From Cognatiluteimonas sedimenti (GTDB lineage: Bacteria; Pseudomonadota; Gammaproteobacteria; Xanthomonadales; Xanthomonadaceae), in assembly GCF_022808325.1 (NCBI RefSeq), contig NZ_JALGCL010000001.1:291780-355779 (forward strand): 64,000 nt of DNA, given 5' to 3'. A program made the translations under genes and the position numbers. How positions within the stretch are numbered: position 1 is the first letter of the stretch; every line of letters begins with the position of its first letter. The notes beneath the pieces are model-generated. The model saw only the letters and a program-made list of their open reading frames with translations, searched no databases and was not told the origin of the DNA. Shown piece by piece: positions 62,117 to 64,000 of this stretch.

Positions 62117-64000
62117 TCAGTCGGCTTCGGCCTGCAGCGCCTTGCCGCGCGACTGCAACGACCGCTTGCCCATCCACAGCGACGCCACGAACAGCGTCAC
62201 CAGGAACGCACCGATCGCGAACAGCGTGTCCCCCGGTACCCGCATCCACACCAGCATGTGGATCAGCGGCTGGCCCATGAACTCCGCCGAACGCGCATAC
62301 CAGTAGCCGTGTTCCAGCGCCGCCTGCAGTTGCAGCACGCCCATCGGCAGCAGGGTCAGCACCGCCATCAGCGTCAGGCCGATGTTGAGCGACCAGAACG
62401 CGCCGCGCAGCGGGCCTTCCAGCCAGACCTTGTCCGGCCGCAGGCCGCGCAGGCAGAACAGCATCAGGCCGATGCCGAGCATGCCGTAGACGCCGAACAA
62501 CGCGGTGTGCCCGTGCAGCGCGGTGAGGTTCAGGCCCTGCATGTAGTACAGCGCCAGCGGCGTGTTGATCAGGAATCCGAACAGGCCCGCACCGACCAGG
62601 TTCCAGAAGCTGACCGCGAGGAAGAACATGATCGGCCAGCGGTAGCGTTCCATCCACGGCGTGGCGCGGCTGTGGCGCCAGGTCTCGTAGGCCTCCATGC
62701 CGATCAGCGCCAGCGGCACGACCTCCAGCGCCGAGATGCTCGCGCCCAGGGCGATCACGGCGGTGGTGGTGCCGGCGAAATACAGGTGGTGGAAGGTACC
62801 CAAGATGCCGCCGGCCATGAACACGATGGTGGCGAACAGCACGTTGATGGTCGCCGTCTTGCCGCGTACCAGCCCCAGCTTCACGAACAGGAAGCTGATC
62901 ACCGCGACCGCGAAGACCTCGAAGAAGCCCTCGACCCACAGGTGCACCACCCACCAGCGCCAGTATTCGACGATCGACAGCGAGGTCTTCTCGCCCCACA
63001 TCAGGCCGGCCGCGTAGAGCAGCGCGATGGCGACCGTGGACAGGAACAGCAGGCCGACGATCGAGGACATCTCGTCCTTGCGCCGCAGCGCCGGCCACAG
63101 TGCGCGACCCATCAGCAGCAGCCACAACAGCAGCCCGATGAAGAGGAAGATCTGCCAGAAGCGACCGATGTCGGTGTATTCCCAGCCCTGGTGGCCGAAC
63201 CAGAAGTTGTACTGCAGGCCCATCTTCTGCATCACCGCGAACCATTGCCCGGCAAAGGCGCCGACCACGATCACGATCAGGCAGCCGAACAGGAAGTTGA
63301 CGCCCAGGCGCTGGAACTTCGGCTCATGCCCCGATACCGCCGGGCCGATGTAGAGGCCGGTGGCCAGCCATGCAGTCGCGATCCAGAGCACCGCCAGCTG
63401 CGTATGCCAGCTGCGCGTGAGCGAGTAGGGCAGGTATTCGGAGATCGCGAAACCGTAGGCCTGCTGGCCCTCCACCTGGTAGTGCGCGGTGGTCGCGCCG
63501 AGCAGGATCTGCACCAGGAACAACGCCAGCACCAGCCAGAAGTACTTGGCGGTGGCGCGCATGGACGGCGTGATCACGATCGACGCGAGCGGGTCGCGCA
63601 GCGGCGGCGGGACGTGTTCTTCGTTGCGGTGCCAGACCGCGTAGTGCCAGGCCAGCAGGCCGATGCCGGCGATCATGAAGAGGATGCTGAACATCGTCCA
63701 CATGAAGGTGCTTGAAGTCGGCGCATTGCCGACCAGGGGCTCGTACGGCCAGTTGTTGGTGTAGGTCTTGCTGTCGTTCGGCCGCTGCGTGGTCGCCGCC
63801 CAGGAGGTCCAGAAGAAGAAAGCCGTCAACGCGTGGCGGTGCCCGGCGTCGGGGATGGTGTCCTCGCGCATCGCGTAGCCTTCGCGCAGCTTCGCGGTCG
63901 CCGGGTCGTTGGAGAACAGGCTGTCGTAATGCGCGGCCACCTGCGAGATCGCCAGCGCCCGGCGATCGCTGACGACGATGTCCTTGCGCGCGTGGTCCCA
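62117..64000 (-). CDS. norZ: Quinol-dependent nitric oxide reductase (qNor/NorZ), N-terminus cut by window edge
   Basis: About 627 residues are visible; the frame stays open to base 64000 (DHARKDIVVSDRRALAISQV), so the true start is outside. A hydrophilic periplasmic part (TAFFFWTSWAATTQRPNDSK, TYTNNWPYEPLVGN) follows a presumed first helix. It is the qNor-specific extension that replaces the NorC cytochrome. Fourteen or so helices follow, with the catalytic core HLWVEGFFEVFAVAVISFLF, GTFHHLYFAGT and LHGHTALFGVYGMLGIGLML supplying haem b, haem b3 and FeB histidines. It reduces 2 NO to N2O with electrons from quinol. The GTG near 63940 is not the start. Confidence 0.93.
   Translation of the reverse strand, partial: WDHARKDIVVSDRRALAISQVAAHYDSLFSNDPATAKLREGYAMREDTIPDAGHRHALTAFFFWTSWAATTQRPNDSKTYTNNWPYEPLVGNAPTSSTFMWTMFSILFMIAGIGLLAWHYAVWHRNEEHVPPPLRDPLASIVITPSMRATAKYFWLVLALFLVQILLGATTAHYQVEGQQAYGFAISEYLPYSLTRSWHTQLAVLWIATAWLATGLYIGPAVSGHEPKFQRLGVNFLFGCLIVIVVGAFAGQWFAVMQKMGLQYNFWFGHQGWEYTDIGRFWQIFLFIGLLLWLLLMGRALWPALRRKDEMSSIVGLLFLSTVAIALLYAAGLMWGEKTSLSIVEYWRWWVVHLWVEGFFEVFAVAVISFLFVKLGLVRGKTATINVLFATIVFMAGGILGTFHHLYFAGTTTAVIALGASISALEVVPLALIGMEAYETWRHSRATPWMERYRWPIMFFLAVSFWNLVGAGLFGFLINTPLALYYMQGLNLTALHGHTALFGVYGMLGIGLMLFCLRGLRPDKVWLEGPLRGAFWSLNIGLTLMAVLTLLPMGVLQLQAALEHGYWYARSAEFMGQPLIHMLVWMRVPGDTLFAIGAFLVTLFVASLWMGKRSLQSRGKALQAEAD

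Noticed and set aside
60365-63715. Very long plus-strand open frame (over 1,100 codons) opposite qNor, nnrS and sirB
   Set aside because: Its product is Gln/His/Arg/Pro-rich with no family features. It is the GC-bias shadow of clear membrane-protein genes on the other strand.
63938-63940. GTG as the start of the NO reductase gene
   Set aside because: The frame continues upstream with residues typical of qNor (DRRALAISQVAAHY), so the gene extends past the window.

Overview
The window is about 64 kb of GC-rich, densely packed bacterial chromosome. Gene content and order point to a gammaproteobacterium of the Xanthomonadaceae (Lysobacter, Luteimonas or Thermomonas type). The pointers are a peptidyl-Lys M35 protease, sdhCDAB followed by sdhE and a ygfX-like gene, exbBD-msbA-lpxK-kdsB, and GTAG-type palindromic repeats like the SMAG elements of Stenotrophomonas. 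This placement rests on recognised protein families, not on a database search.

Layout. 1-5.1 kb: the start of a secreted M35 protease, two glycine-zipper envelope proteins, a membrane-anchored cytochrome c'-like protein, tcdA and tatD. 5.3-10.9 kb: a glutaryl-CoA-type dehydrogenase, a GNAT/GST pair, a fused alpha-beta 2-oxoacid dehydrogenase E1, and ygfZ. 10.97-15.9 kb: a complete succinate dehydrogenase locus with two assembly factors (SDHAF4-like and SdhE). 15.9-29.8 kb: one long forward run covering lipoprotein export (lolC, lolD), DNA uptake (comEC), ExbBD, lipid A/LPS supply (msbA, lpxK, kdsB), a phosphatase, an NHL protein, uvrC and pgsA. pgsA runs into a tRNA-Gly, followed by tRNA-Cys and tRNA-Leu. 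30.2-33.8 kb: a nucleotide-sugar dehydrogenase, a glutamate-synthase-like protein, arsC and tRNA-Val. 34-43.4 kb: a lipid and storage neighbourhood with ACBP, TetR, a fatty-alcohol-forming acyl-CoA reductase, a phasin, a patatin and a PHA-system protein. 43.4-47.9 kb: serC, aroA, tonB and serS.

47.9-64 kb is a denitrification neighbourhood. It holds nirK (with a fused cytochrome c domain), nirV and a SCO copper chaperone. After fabAB come a PepSY/cytochrome b561/two-component set and a DnrO-like protein. A leftward four-gene operon follows (50-aa membrane peptide, HMA-fold-like protein with a CCGGC tail, PLP decarboxylase, cysteine-synthase homologue), then SirB, NnrS and a quinol-type nitric oxide reductase cut by the right edge. 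FNR/DNR-like boxes lie upstream of nirK, of the four-gene operon and of nnrS, so these units are probably switched on together by low oxygen and NO. Nitrite is reduced to NO by NirK and NO to N2O by qNor; no nosZ or nitrate reductase is in view. The four-gene operon is the best candidate for an undescribed function.

I saw no CRISPR array, prophage, complete insertion sequence or rRNA.
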